DNA of 64,000 nucleotides from Arthrobacter citreus (GCF_038405225.1 NZ_CP151657.1:3782001-3846000), one strand, 5' to 3'; positions 17,593 to 25,578 are shown, counted from the stretch's first letter. Notes: a model not told the origin generated them from the sequence alone. A program made the numbers and translations.

Positions 17593-18647
17593 CGCAGGTC
17601 CGCACCCGCAACGGAGCAACCGCCGCTCCCCGCAAGGCACGCCGTGCCTCCAGCGCAGGAGCGGTCATGTGCTTCGAAGTGGAAGTGAAGCGGGTCCAGC
17701 GGCTGAGCGGGAACTTCCAGCGGATCACCTTCGCCGGCTCCTGCCTCGCCGAGTTTGGCGTCCAGGGACAAACCCACGACCTGCGCATCAAAGTGGTGGT
17801 TCCCTCGGTTGACTCCGACGGCCGGGCGCTGCCCATGCCGAAGTTCGACTGCAGTGACACCGCCTGGTACCGCAACTGGCTGCAGCTCGACGCCGGCGTG
17901 CGCGGTTCCATGCGCACGTACACCGTCCGCGCGGCACGCTGCGGAGGCCCGGAGCCGGAGATCGACATCGACTTTGTCCTGCACTTTGATGAGGCGGGCA
18001 AGGGCGGCCCGGCCTCCAGCTGGGCCGCGGCGGCACAGCCCGGTGACCGGGTCAGCATCATCGGGCCCAACGCGGCACACTGCGTCACCGCGGAAAGCTA
18101 CGGCGGCGTCGAGTGGCGTCCGGGCATGGCCCGGCACGTCCTGCTGGCCGGCGACGAAACAGCCGTCCCGGCCATTACCGCCATCTTGGAATCACTGCCC
18201 GCGGACATCACCGGGCATGCGCTGCTGGAGGTTCCCGCAGACACCGACACGCTGCCGGTGTCCACCCAATCCTCAGTGCAGGTGTCCTGGCTGCCCCGCG
18301 GCTCCCGTCCCCACGGCGAGCTCCTCGAGGCCGCCGTCCGGGAAGCTGTCGTCCTTCCCGGCTGGGCCTCCGTGGACGGGGCGCCGGTGCCGCCGCGCCC
18401 GGTTATCGAGGACGTCAACGTTGACGAGGCCATCCTGTGGGAGACGCCGCAGCGGCTGACCGAAGCCGCGGTAAAGGCCACACCAAACCCCCATGCGCCC
18501 TCCGGTGCGCTGCCGTTTTACGCCTGGATTGCCGGTGAAGCTGCAGTGGTGCGCGGGCTGCGCCGGTATCTGGTGACGGAAGCCGGCATTGACCGCAAGC
18601 AGGTGGCCTTCATGGGTTACTGGCGCAGCGGCCGGGCCGAATCCTAG
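17589..18647 (+). CDS. Siderophore-interacting protein (ViuB/SIP family reductase)
   Basis: A 352-residue flavin-dependent oxidoreductase of the ViuB family, which reduces the ferric siderophore in the cytoplasm so that iron is released. Landmarks: MRTYTVRAAR, the FAD-binding RxYT block; FVLHFDEAGKGGPASSWAAAAQPGDRV; LLAGDETAVPAITAILESLP; and the C-terminal FYAWIAGEAAVVRGLRRYL plus MGYWRSGRAES. It has an insert of roughly 50 residues between the last two blocks. It is the last gene of the iron operon, overlapping the ATPase gene by four bases. Confidence 0.93.
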   Translation: MTQVRTRNGATAAPRKARRASSAGAVMCFEVEVKRVQRLSGNFQRITFAGSCLAEFGVQGQTHDLRIKVVVPSVDSDGRALPMPKFDCSDTAWYRNWLQLDAGVRGSMRTYTVRAARCGGPEPEIDIDFVLHFDEAGKGGPASSWAAAAQPGDRVSIIGPNAAHCVTAESYGGVEWRPGMARHVLLAGDETAVPAITAILESLPADITGHALLEVPADTDTLPVSTQSSVQVSWLPRGSRPHGELLEAAVREAVVLPGWASVDGAPVPPRPVIEDVNVDEAILWETPQRLTEAAVKATPNPHAPSGALPFYAWIAGEAAVVRGLRRYLVTEAGIDRKQVAFMGYWRSGRAES

Positions 18648-18878
18648 GATGTGACGGCCGCCGCGCGGTGCGCGGTAATTGCTCACAATCGTTTCCGGTC
18701 AGCAGTCCCGCACTCGTAAAATGAAGGAGTCGGAGTGCTGCTCCGTGATCTCATTTGCGGGAGTACCGCTCCGTGCTCTTAGCCACAGTATTTCTTGTTC
18801 ACTGCCCCTTTGCCGAACAATGCACAGAGGTGATGGATTACGAAGAAAACCACGGAGAACCTGCGTTATCTGACGGAA

Positions 18879-19655
18879 TTGCGGAAGCTGGCCCTTAACT
18901 GGGCCACTGATAACCGTCCGCCGGGTAAACACGTTGCTTCGGCGGTTCGGAAATATTGGCCGGCCCAACTCCCGGCGGCGGCAAAGTCACTGCCGCTGGA
19001 CCTGCGGTGGTTTACCGCTCCCGGGCGCCGCACCTGCGCGATGGGCGCGGCAGCCGCACTGGTGGTGGGGTCGGTGGTTGTGGGAACGGCCCAGTCAGCC
19101 CATGAGCCGGGAGAACTGCAGCGCACCACGGTGGTGTCGGAGCTCCCCGCTGAGGAACCCGCGGAAGCGGAACCGGCTGAACCCGAAGGGCCGTCCGAGG
19201 GACAGGGTTCCACCACACCGGTGGAGGGCCCGGCGGAGCCCGCTCCCGAGCCCGAACCGGAGCCCGCATCAGTACCACTGGACGAACTGCGGGTAACATC
19301 GCCGTTTGGCTGGCGCGAGAACCCGCTGCTGGCCAGCGGGGCCCTGGAATTCCACAACGGCATCGACTTTGGTGCTGTCACCGGCACCCCAGTGAAGGCC
19401 GCTGCCGGTGGAACGGTGACCTACGCCGAGTACCACCAGTACGGTGGCCTGCGGATCGTGGTCGACCACGGAAACGGCACCGAAACCACCTACAACCACC
19501 TGAGCGAAATCCACGTTGAGGTGGGCCAGCAGGTGGACTTCAACACGGTGATCGGCGCCATCGGCAGCACGGGTAATTCCACCGGTCCGCACCTGCACTT
19601 TGAAGTGATGATCAACGGCGAATACCAGGATCCTGCCGTTTGGCTGGGTATCTAG
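18879..19655 (+). CDS. M23 family metallopeptidase (LytM/NlpD-type), membrane-anchored
   Basis: A peptidoglycan endopeptidase domain at the C-terminus. Zinc ligands are visible in HNGIDFG and HLHFE near the end, and the domain opens with SPFGWRENPLL. A single membrane segment near residues 53-72 is followed by a Glu/Pro/Ala-rich wall-spanning linker, so the enzyme should act in the cell wall. The start is uncertain. TTG 18879 has little ribosome site. The frame is open back to a stop at 18831, and an ATT at 18837 sits right behind AGAGGTGA, which would add 14 residues. A leader of over 100 bases with small hairpins precedes the gene. Confidence 0.85.
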   Translation: MRKLALNWATDNRPPGKHVASAVRKYWPAQLPAAAKSLPLDLRWFTAPGRRTCAMGAAAALVVGSVVVGTAQSAHEPGELQRTTVVSELPAEEPAEAEPAEPEGPSEGQGSTTPVEGPAEPAPEPEPEPASVPLDELRVTSPFGWRENPLLASGALEFHNGIDFGAVTGTPVKAAAGGTVTYAEYHQYGGLRIVVDHGNGTETTYNHLSEIHVEVGQQVDFNTVIGAIGSTGNSTGPHLHFEVMINGEYQDPAVWLGI

Positions 19656-19678
19656 CTCCCGGCCCGGGAATCCTGCGT

Positions 19679-20638
19679 CTAGACCCGGGGATCCGTGAGG
19701 ATCGCCGGGTCTTTCTTCCCATGGGGCATCCGGACCCTTAGGGCACTGGGATCCACCCGGAGCGCCACGTGCGATGCCTTGCCCAAGTGATCGCCGTCAA
19801 CCTCAAACTCCTGCGGCGTCTCGGTGAAAATCTCGGCTTCCTTGCACTGGTAGTAGTCCACGGACGTGCTCCCCTTGCCGCGGCGCAGCAGTCCGGCCAC
19901 AACGCTGAACCAGCCGAACCGCCCCTTGGGTGCCATGGTCATGACGTCCAGCAGCCCGTCATCGATGCGTGCGCCGGGGAAAATCTCCAGCCCGCCCATG
20001 ATTTTTCCGCAGTTTCCCCCCATGACGCTGCGCGGATGGCCGTGGATTTCCTTGCCGCCGTCCAGCCGGATGGTGCTCTTGACGGGCTTGCCGGGAAGGT
20101 TCCGGATACCGGCGTCGACATAGGCCAGCCAGCCCACCCTGTCCTTCAGCGCATCGTTGGTGTCTCCCATTAGGGCCGCGTCATAGCCGAGTCCGGCCAT
20201 CACCAGGAAAACGTCGCCCTTCAGCGCCCGGTCAAGGGTGACATGGACGACGTCGATGTTGCGGTCGGCTCCCGTCAGGGCTGCGGTGACGGCAGCCTCC
20301 GGGTCGTCGACGGCGATGTCCAGGTTGCGGGCCAGCAGGTTTCCGGTGCCCAGGGGCAGCAGGCCCAGGGGAGTGTCGGTGCCCGTCAGCTCGGCGGCCA
20401 CGCAGCGAACGGTGCCGTCACCGCCGGCTGCAATGACCAGATCCACCCCGGCGTCCAGGGCGTCGCGGGCCATTCCGCGGCCCGGGTCCTCCTTGGTGGT
20501 TTCCAGCCACAGCGGCTCATCCCAGCCCTCGTCCCGGCATATGCGGCCAACCAGGGCGCGGATGTCCACATCCGTTTTTTTGATCGGGTTCATGATGACG
20601 GCGACGCGCTGGCGCGTTCCTGCGGCTGAGGTGGTCAT
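19679..20638 (-). CDS. Diacylglycerol kinase family lipid kinase
   Basis: A 319-residue DagK/YegS-type kinase. The ATP-binding loop GGDGTVR is at residues 72-78 and GTGNLLARNL follows, both diagnostic. The C-terminal part keeps VDGDHLG, as in the family. It should phosphorylate diacylglycerol or a similar lipid at the inner membrane face, using a cytosolic fold. ATG 20638 has AAAGGA in front. The frame stays open for 38 more codons upstream through a tandem repeat (20665-20718), but no ribosome site supports that longer form. Confidence 0.88.
   Translation of the reverse strand: MTTSAAGTRQRVAVIMNPIKKTDVDIRALVGRICRDEGWDEPLWLETTKEDPGRGMARDALDAGVDLVIAAGGDGTVRCVAAELTGTDTPLGLLPLGTGNLLARNLDIAVDDPEAAVTAALTGADRNIDVVHVTLDRALKGDVFLVMAGLGYDAALMGDTNDALKDRVGWLAYVDAGIRNLPGKPVKSTIRLDGGKEIHGHPRSVMGGNCGKIMGGLEIFPGARIDDGLLDVMTMAPKGRFGWFSVVAGLLRRGKGSTSVDYYQCKEAEIFTETPQEFEVDGDHLGKASHVALRVDPSALRVRMPHGKKDPAILTDPRV
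19681..19716 (+). terminator. Terminator of the M23 gene inside the 3' end of the convergent kinase gene
   Basis: The stem AGACCCGGGGATCC (19681-19694) pairs with GGATCGCCGGGTCT (19699-19712) with one or two mismatches and is followed by TTCTT. It begins within the stop codon of the convergent diacylglycerol kinase gene, so the hairpin is coding sequence for that gene. Confidence 0.65.
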
Positions 20639-20664
20639 GGGGTCCTTTGGGCGGCGGCTTGGCT

Positions 20665-20718
20665 GTGTGGAACGAAATGGCGGTGTGGAACGAAATGGCG
20701 GTGTGGAACGAAATGGCT
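20665..20718. repeat. Three tandem 18-bp repeats upstream of the lipid kinase gene
   Basis: The unit GTGTGGAACGAAATGGCG occurs three times in a row without gap (last base differs in copy 3), followed by a more degenerate GGGTGGAGCTGACC/GGGTGGAACTG stretch. It lies between the divergent kinase and SGNH hydrolase genes. Eighteen is a multiple of three, so all copies keep a frame open, but no coding use is supported. Confidence 0.9.
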
Positions 20719-20861
20719 GGGTGGAGCTGACCGGCTGGGTGGAACTGCTCACTGCGCAGGAGGCCTGCGGCGGAGGTGCGGTGTGCTTCAGAGTCTAATC
20801 CGCCCCGGCGCCCGGTGCTGGCGGATGCGGGAACGGCCGGATCAACTTGTACCCTGTGGGA

Positions 20862-21641
20862 GTGACTTTTACTTCTCGTTATGTGGCCCTGGGGGATTCC
20901 TTCACCGAAGGCGTGGGGGACTGGGACGAATCCCGTCCCAACGGCGTCCGCGGGTGGGCGGACCGGGTGGCGGAGCAGCTGATGCTCGCCGACGATTCAT
21001 GGGGGTATGCGAACCTGGCGATCCGCGGGAAGAAGCTGCATCAGGTCCTCGCCGAGCAGGTGGACGCCGCCGTCGCCCTGCAGCCCACCCTGGTCACCAT
21101 CTACGCCGGCGGCAACGATATCCTGCGCCCCAAAGTGGACATCGACGCCCTGGTCAACGCATACGACGCCGGCATTGCCGCCCTGCGTTCCTCCGGCGCT
21201 GCGGTTCTTGTCTTCACCGGATTCGACTCTGGCCGTGCCCCCGTGTTCGGTGCCACCCGCGGACGGACCGCCCTCTACAACGAACTGGTGCGCGAGGCCG
21301 TGGACCGCCGCGGCGCCGAGCTGGTGGACTACTGGCGGATGAAGGAACTCCAGGACGAACGGTACTGGGATATCGACCGGCTGCACATGTCGCCGGCCGG
21401 GCACATGCTCACGGCCAAAAAAGTCCTGGAGGTCCTGCGCCGCACCGACGCGATCGATCTGCCGGAGCTGGATGCGCTGCCGGCACGGACCCGGGTTGAC
21501 CAGCTGCGCCGGGACGCGCAGTGGGCACGGGAGTACCTGGGGCCCTGGGTGGGACGCCGTTTGCGCGGTGTTTCATCCGGTGACAACCTCAGTCCGAAAT
21601 ACCCGGTTCCGGTGCGTTTGGACGTGCCCGCAGGCCGCTGA
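20862..21641 (+). CDS. SGNH/GDSL hydrolase family protein
   Basis: A 259-residue esterase-type enzyme without a signal peptide. Block I is YVALGDSFTEG (nucleophile Ser13), block III is TIYAGGNDIL, and the Asp-x-x-His of block V is in DRLHMSPAGH. It should hydrolyse an ester (lipase/acyl-esterase or carbohydrate deacetylase type); the substrate is not evident. The start is ambiguous between TTG 20847, GTG 20856 and GTG 20862; I chose 20862 because the conserved region begins there, though its ribosome site is too close to be convincing. It diverges from the lipid kinase gene. Confidence 0.88.
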   Translation: MTFTSRYVALGDSFTEGVGDWDESRPNGVRGWADRVAEQLMLADDSWGYANLAIRGKKLHQVLAEQVDAAVALQPTLVTIYAGGNDILRPKVDIDALVNAYDAGIAALRSSGAAVLVFTGFDSGRAPVFGATRGRTALYNELVREAVDRRGAELVDYWRMKELQDERYWDIDRLHMSPAGHMLTAKKVLEVLRRTDAIDLPELDALPARTRVDQLRRDAQWAREYLGPWVGRRLRGVSSGDNLSPKYPVPVRLDVPAGR

Positions 21642-21697
21642 AACACCGAATTGAGGGCAATTTTCAGCCCCAAAACGGCCAGCGGTGAGGTGTTTCA
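21639..21697. repeat. Two-tier inverted repeat after the SGNH hydrolase gene
   Basis: Outer arms TGAAACACC (21639-21647, beginning with the stop codon) and GGTGTTTCA (21689-21697) enclose an inner hairpin TTGAGGGC (21651-21658)/GCCCCAA (21667-21673) with one bulge. There is no T-run after it, so it is not a standard intrinsic terminator. Its right arm overlaps the -35 element of the promoter at 21694. Confidence 0.6.
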
Positions 21698-21722
21698 CAA
21701 TTCCCGCCGCAGTCCTTATGCT
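21694..21722 (+). promoter_or_regulatory. Candidate sigma-A promoter
   Basis: TTCACA (21694-21699) and TATGCT (21717-21722) are separated by exactly 17 bases. The predicted start is near 21729. It either drives a short RNA ending at 21799 or the leader of the transporter gene at 21890. Confidence 0.5.
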
Positions 21723-21728
21723 GGCGCG

Positions 21729-21799
21729 GATTAGGTCCCGCGTGAAAGCTTTCCAGCGGCTTCAGCCGGCCCCGCAATTCGGTTAGCGGGGCCGTTTTT
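21729..21799 (+). ncRNA. Candidate short RNA or attenuated leader before the ProP-type transporter
   Basis: A well-spaced promoter (21694-21722) and a perfect 9-bp terminator hairpin with five Ts (21767-21799) would define a transcript of about 70 bases with no open reading frame of note. It could be a stand-alone small RNA, or a 5' leader in which termination is relieved to express the transporter 91 bases further on. No known riboswitch or T-box consensus was recognised. Low confidence until expression is shown. Confidence 0.35.
21767..21799 (+). terminator. Strong rho-independent terminator
   Basis: CGGCCCCGC (21767-21775) pairs perfectly with GCGGGGCCG (21786-21794), followed by TTTTT. 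It is 126 bases after the SGNH hydrolase stop codon and 91 bases before the transporter start. Confidence 0.85.
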
Positions 21800-21889
21800 C
21801 CTAAACTTGATGGTCTGCCCGGCGCCTATTGTGGCGTCTGGCCGGTTGCTTCCGATACACGCAGCTGACTTCTAGGAAAGAAAGCCAAC

Positions 21890-23389
21890 ATGCCTAAAGA
21901 TGCACCGACTAAGCGCCGCCCCGTTCTGGGACGCCGGCGCCTGAAGGTCGATGATGTGAATGTCGTCGACAAATCGATGATGAAAAAGGCCGTCGGCGGA
22001 ACCGTCGTCGGCAACACCATGGAATGGTTTGACATCGGTGTCTACGGCTACCTTGCCGTCACCATGGGTGCCGTGTTCCTCTCCGAGGCCGATGCCTCCG
22101 CCCAGCTGATCTTCAGCCTGGGTGTTTTCGCCGCCACCTTCCTTGCCCGTCCGCTCGGCGGGATTGTTTTCGGCCGCCTCGGCGACAAACTGGGCCGCCA
22201 GAAGACGCTGGCCACAACGCTCATCCTGATGGCCGCATCGACCTTCGTCATCGGGCTCCTGCCCGGCTATGACCAGATTGGCATGTGGGCTCCGGTCCTG
22301 CTGATCCTGATGAAGCTCCTCCAGGGCTTCTCCACCGGCGGCGAATACGCCGGTGCCACCACCTTCGTGACCGAGTATGCCTCCGACAAGCGCCGCGGGT
22401 TCCTCTCCAGCATCCTGGACACGGGCAGCTACCTGGGCTTCGCCCTGGGCGCCGGTGTCGTTTCCGTCATGCAGCTGACCCTGAGCGCCGAGACCATGCT
22501 GGACTGGGGCTGGCGCATCCCGTTCCTGATCGCCGGTCCGCTGGGCCTGATCGCGATTTACTTCCGCCTCAAGATCGAGGAATCCCCGGCATTCCAGGCC
22601 ACCCTGGACGCCCAGGAGGCCAACGCCGCCTCGGACAACCCCGACGAATCGGTCACTCCTCCGGGCACCCTGGCAATGATCGGCCTCTACTGGCGGCCGA
22701 TCCTCGTCGCCATGGCCCTGGTTGCCGCAGCAAACACCGTGGGCTACACGCTGACGTCCTACATGCCGTCCTACCTCACGGACTCCATGGGCTATGACGC
22801 CCTGCACGGCACACTGCTGACCATCCCGGTCCTGGTGCTGATGGCAGCCTGCATCCCGCTGGCCGGGAAGCTGTCGGACCGCATCGGCCGCCGCCCGGTG
22901 CTGCTGATGGGCGCCGGTTTCACCATCGCCCTGGCCGTGCCGGCGTTCCTGCTGATCGCCCTGGGCCCGATCTGGTCCACGCTGCTGGGCCTGGTCCTGC
23001 TGGCCGTGCCGGTGACGCTGTACGTATCCAACCTGGCCTCGGCGCTTCCGGCCCTGTTCACCACGGCCAGCCGCTACGGCGCCATGGGCATCTCGTACAA
23101 CTTTGCCGTGGCCATCTTCGGCGGCACCGCGCCGCTGATCATGCAGGGGCTGATCAACGCGACGGACAATGACCTGATGCCCGCCTTCTGGCTGATGGCC
23201 ACCTCCGTTGTCGGAGCCGTTGCCGTCTTCATCATGAAGGAATCAGCAAACCGGCCCATGCCGGGGTCAATGCCGAGCGTGGACACCGCCGCCGAGGCAC
23301 GCGAGCTGGTGGCAACGCAGGACGAAAACCCGCGGCTCGACGTCGATTCCCTGCCCTTCGGCACGGAAACGGCTGACTCGAACAAGTAG
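21890..23389 (+). CDS. MFS transporter of the MHS family (ProP-like)
   Basis: A 499-residue twelve-helix transporter of the metabolite:H+ symporter family. Family signatures are visible: GNTMEWFDIGVYGY in helix 1, RPLGGIVFGRLGDKLGRQKTL in the loop between helices 2 and 3, LLQGFSTGGEYAGATTFVTEYA, and SDRIGRRPVL in the second half. ProP members take up proline, betaine or ectoine; others take shikimate, citrate or alpha-ketoglutarate. The pattern is closest to ProP-type osmolyte carriers as I recall them. An N-terminal basic tail and a 55-residue acidic C-terminal tail flank the core. A possible attenuated leader lies upstream. Confidence 0.88.
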   Translation: MPKDAPTKRRPVLGRRRLKVDDVNVVDKSMMKKAVGGTVVGNTMEWFDIGVYGYLAVTMGAVFLSEADASAQLIFSLGVFAATFLARPLGGIVFGRLGDKLGRQKTLATTLILMAASTFVIGLLPGYDQIGMWAPVLLILMKLLQGFSTGGEYAGATTFVTEYASDKRRGFLSSILDTGSYLGFALGAGVVSVMQLTLSAETMLDWGWRIPFLIAGPLGLIAIYFRLKIEESPAFQATLDAQEANAASDNPDESVTPPGTLAMIGLYWRPILVAMALVAAANTVGYTLTSYMPSYLTDSMGYDALHGTLLTIPVLVLMAACIPLAGKLSDRIGRRPVLLMGAGFTIALAVPAFLLIALGPIWSTLLGLVLLAVPVTLYVSNLASALPALFTTASRYGAMGISYNFAVAIFGGTAPLIMQGLINATDNDLMPAFWLMATSVVGAVAVFIMKESANRPMPGSMPSVDTAAEARELVATQDENPRLDVDSLPFGTETADSNK

Positions 23390-23452
23390 TACCCCGCGCA
23401 GCCAGCGCCCGCCAATCCTTGAAGGCTCAACTAATCATGGGAGAATTGACGC

Positions 23453-23953
23453 ATGAGTGAACCTGATGCACCTGCTCCCCGGTGGCTGACTCCCGAGGAA
23501 CGGCGGGCCTGGCTGGCGCTGTATGCGGTTGCCACCCGGTTGACGCCCACCCTGGACGCGGACCTGTTCAAGAGGGCGCGGATAACGCTCTTTGACTACC
23601 ACGTGCTGGCAATGACCTCCGAAGAGCCCGGCCGGGCACTTCCCATGAGCGAGCTGGCGGCCCGGTCCAACGCCTCGCTGTCCCGCCTGTCCCATGTGGT
23701 GAAGAAGCTGGAGGGGCGCGGGTGGATGGAACGGACCCCGTCTCCCGACGATGCGCGCGTGACCATGGCCGCGCTGACGGACGAGGGCATGGCGGCCCTC
23801 GAAGGCCTGGCTCCGGATCATGTCCGGACCGTGCGGGAGCTGGTCTTCGACGGGCTTGATGACCGCGACGTCGAGGACCTCGAGCGGGTGGGGCGCCGGA
23901 TCCTGGCCCGGATCGAGCCGGACCTCAGCGTCCTCGACGCCGAGCGGGCCTGA
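23453..23953 (+). CDS. MarR family transcriptional regulator
   Basis: A 166-residue MarR regulator. The DNA-binding helix region is LPMSELAARSNASLSRLSHVVKKLEGRGWMER and the wing is TPSPDDARVTMAALTDEGMA, a strong match to the family. It lies 63 bases after the transporter gene on the same strand, separated by a small TTGA-AGGC-TCAA palindrome that could be its operator. Its target is unknown; the adjacent transporter gene is the first candidate. Confidence 0.9.
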   Translation: MSEPDAPAPRWLTPEERRAWLALYAVATRLTPTLDADLFKRARITLFDYHVLAMTSEEPGRALPMSELAARSNASLSRLSHVVKKLEGRGWMERTPSPDDARVTMAALTDEGMAALEGLAPDHVRTVRELVFDGLDDRDVEDLERVGRRILARIEPDLSVLDAERA

Positions 23954-24027
23954 CAGGGCGTTTTTGCGTTTGCTAGCGTAGGGACACAGCTGAGCAGCCC
24001 CATCACCCCCAGCGAGAGGTATTACTC

Positions 24028-25173
24028 ATGCACGCGCCGCGGATCCTGACCATCATTCTTGCCGGCGGAACCGGGGGCCGGCTCGGAGCTCTCACCGAGC
24101 ACCGGGCGAAGCCGGCCATGCCGGTGGCAGGTTCCTACCGGCTCATCGACGTGCCGCTGTCCAACCTCCACAACAGCGGGTTTTCCGATGTCTGGATCGT
24201 GGAGCAGTACAAGCCCAAGTCGCTCAACGACCACCTGGTCAGCGGGCGTCCCTGGGACCTGGACCGGACCAACGGCGGACTGCGGGTCCTGCCGCCGTAC
24301 CAGGGCGGAGAAGGCGAAGGGTTTGCTGAAGGAAACGCCGATGCCCTGTACCGGCAGGCCGATTACATCCGGGAATACGATCCCGACCTGGTGCTCGTGC
24401 TCAGCGCCGACCACCTGTACCGGCTGGACTACCGCGACGTCGTCGCCACCCATCAGGAGGCCAACGCCGCGTTGACGGTGGTGACCACCAAAATCCGGAA
24501 CAATGCTTCCGACCACGGCGTGGTCGAGTCCGCGGACGGCGAGGTGACCGGCTTTGAGTACAAACCGGAAAAGCCGAAGAGCGACACGGTGGCCGCTGAG
24601 ATTTTCCTGTACGACGCCGGCGTCCTCCTCTCAGCCATGGACGAGCTGATGGAAAAGGAAGGCGAGCTCGAGGACTACGGGGACCAGCTGATCCCTTACC
24701 TGGTCCGGACCGAAAAGGTGGCCGAGCACCAGCTGGACGGCTACTGGCGGGACATGGGCACCCCGCGCAGCTACCACCAGGGCCACATGGACCTCATTGA
24801 CGGGCGCGGACTCGTGTTTGACGATCCCCAATGGCCCATCCTCAGCGCCGCTCCGCGCCGGCTTCCCGGCTACGTGGGAGACGGGGCGCAGGTGTCGGGC
24901 AGCCTGCTCGCTCCGGGATCACGGGTGGAGGGGGCTGTCCGGCGCAGCGTGATCGGTCCCGGCGCGCTTGTTGAAGCCGGAGCCGAGGTGGAGTCCTGCG
25001 TGATCCTCGGGGATGTGCGGATCAGCTCAGGCGCACGGCTGCGCAACGCCATTGTGGACGCGGATGCCGTCATCGGCGGAGGCACGGAACTGGACGGTGC
25101 CGCCCTGGATCCGGACGCCGGCGTGGTGGTGGTGGGTGCGGACGGAGCGGTGGACGCGCCGTCGTCGTCCTGA
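24028..25173 (+). CDS. Glucose-1-phosphate adenylyltransferase-like (GlgC-type) nucleotidyltransferase
   Basis: A 381-residue sugar-phosphate nucleotidyltransferase with an N-terminal catalytic Rossmann-like domain and a C-terminal left-handed beta-helix with hexapeptide repeats (SGSLLAPGSRVEGAVRRSVI and later). Landmarks of GlgC are present: LAGGTGGRLGALTEHRAKPA, RLIDVPLSNLHNSG, LSADHLYRLDY and YWRDMGTPRSYHQGH. It should make ADP-glucose (or another NDP-sugar) from glucose-1-phosphate for glycogen or glucan synthesis. It is somewhat shorter than the usual 405-430-residue GlgC, and no other glycogen gene is adjacent, so a paralogue with a changed nucleotide or role is possible. Confidence 0.82.
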   Translation: MHAPRILTIILAGGTGGRLGALTEHRAKPAMPVAGSYRLIDVPLSNLHNSGFSDVWIVEQYKPKSLNDHLVSGRPWDLDRTNGGLRVLPPYQGGEGEGFAEGNADALYRQADYIREYDPDLVLVLSADHLYRLDYRDVVATHQEANAALTVVTTKIRNNASDHGVVESADGEVTGFEYKPEKPKSDTVAAEIFLYDAGVLLSAMDELMEKEGELEDYGDQLIPYLVRTEKVAEHQLDGYWRDMGTPRSYHQGHMDLIDGRGLVFDDPQWPILSAAPRRLPGYVGDGAQVSGSLLAPGSRVEGAVRRSVIGPGALVEAGAEVESCVILGDVRISSGARLRNAIVDADAVIGGGTELDGAALDPDAGVVVVGADGAVDAPSSS

Positions 25174-25578
25174 CATCCGCCGCACCGGATCGTGAGGTCC
25201 GGCACGTTAACCGGGTAGGGTGTCCGGCCGGTTTGAATGAAAGCCGGGTTGCCCCTAGGATAGAGAGGCGTTAAGTTGCGCCTGTGTCCACTCGGCCCGC
25301 TTCCATGCGGCCGGACGGATATTTGCGCGGCCACCCGTATAAACCTAGAATTGAAGGCTGTCCCGGCAGATACTGCTTGGCTTCCTGAACTTCACCGTCT
25401 TCCCCGCGGCGAGGCACTTCGGCTGGATCTCACCCCGCCAGGTTCACCTCCGGAAAGTCGCAGTAATAACGGTGTCAAAACTGGTGGCGGGACGCTCTTT
25501 ATGGCAGGTGCTTAGGCAAACGCCCTGTGTCTGTTTTTTGAGGACCGTCATATTTACTACAACTGGAGGAGAGAGATC
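25174..25578 (+). other. 405-base intergenic region before rpmB
   Basis: No convincing gene is seen on either strand. A weak inverted repeat AACCGG (25209-25214)/CCGGTT (25228-25233) after the GlgC-like gene might help termination. A TATAAA near 25338 and other AT-richer patches could be promoter elements, but no matching -35 was found. I looked for a Zur-type box before rpmB and saw none. The long leader is unusual for such a compact region. Confidence 0.5.

Noticed and set aside
18648-18878. A c-di-AMP (ydaO) riboswitch before the M23 peptidase gene
   Set aside because: Such elements often precede actinobacterial cell-wall hydrolase genes, but the conserved core pattern is not present here.
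20665-20718. Tandem repeats as a CRISPR array
   Set aside because: The copies are directly adjacent with no spacers, and no cas gene is present.
20238-20798. Plus-strand open frame through the tandem repeats (VERNGG pattern)
   Set aside because: It runs antisense through the lipid kinase gene, lacks a ribosome site and shows no fold pattern; the repeat peptide is a by-product.
25276-25515. A 79-codon open frame in the leader of rpmB
   Set aside because: No ribosome site, no homology pattern, and composition like intergenic sequence.
25174-25578. A Zur box before rpmB
   Set aside because: I found no TGAAAATGATTTTCA-like palindrome or similar motif in the leader.
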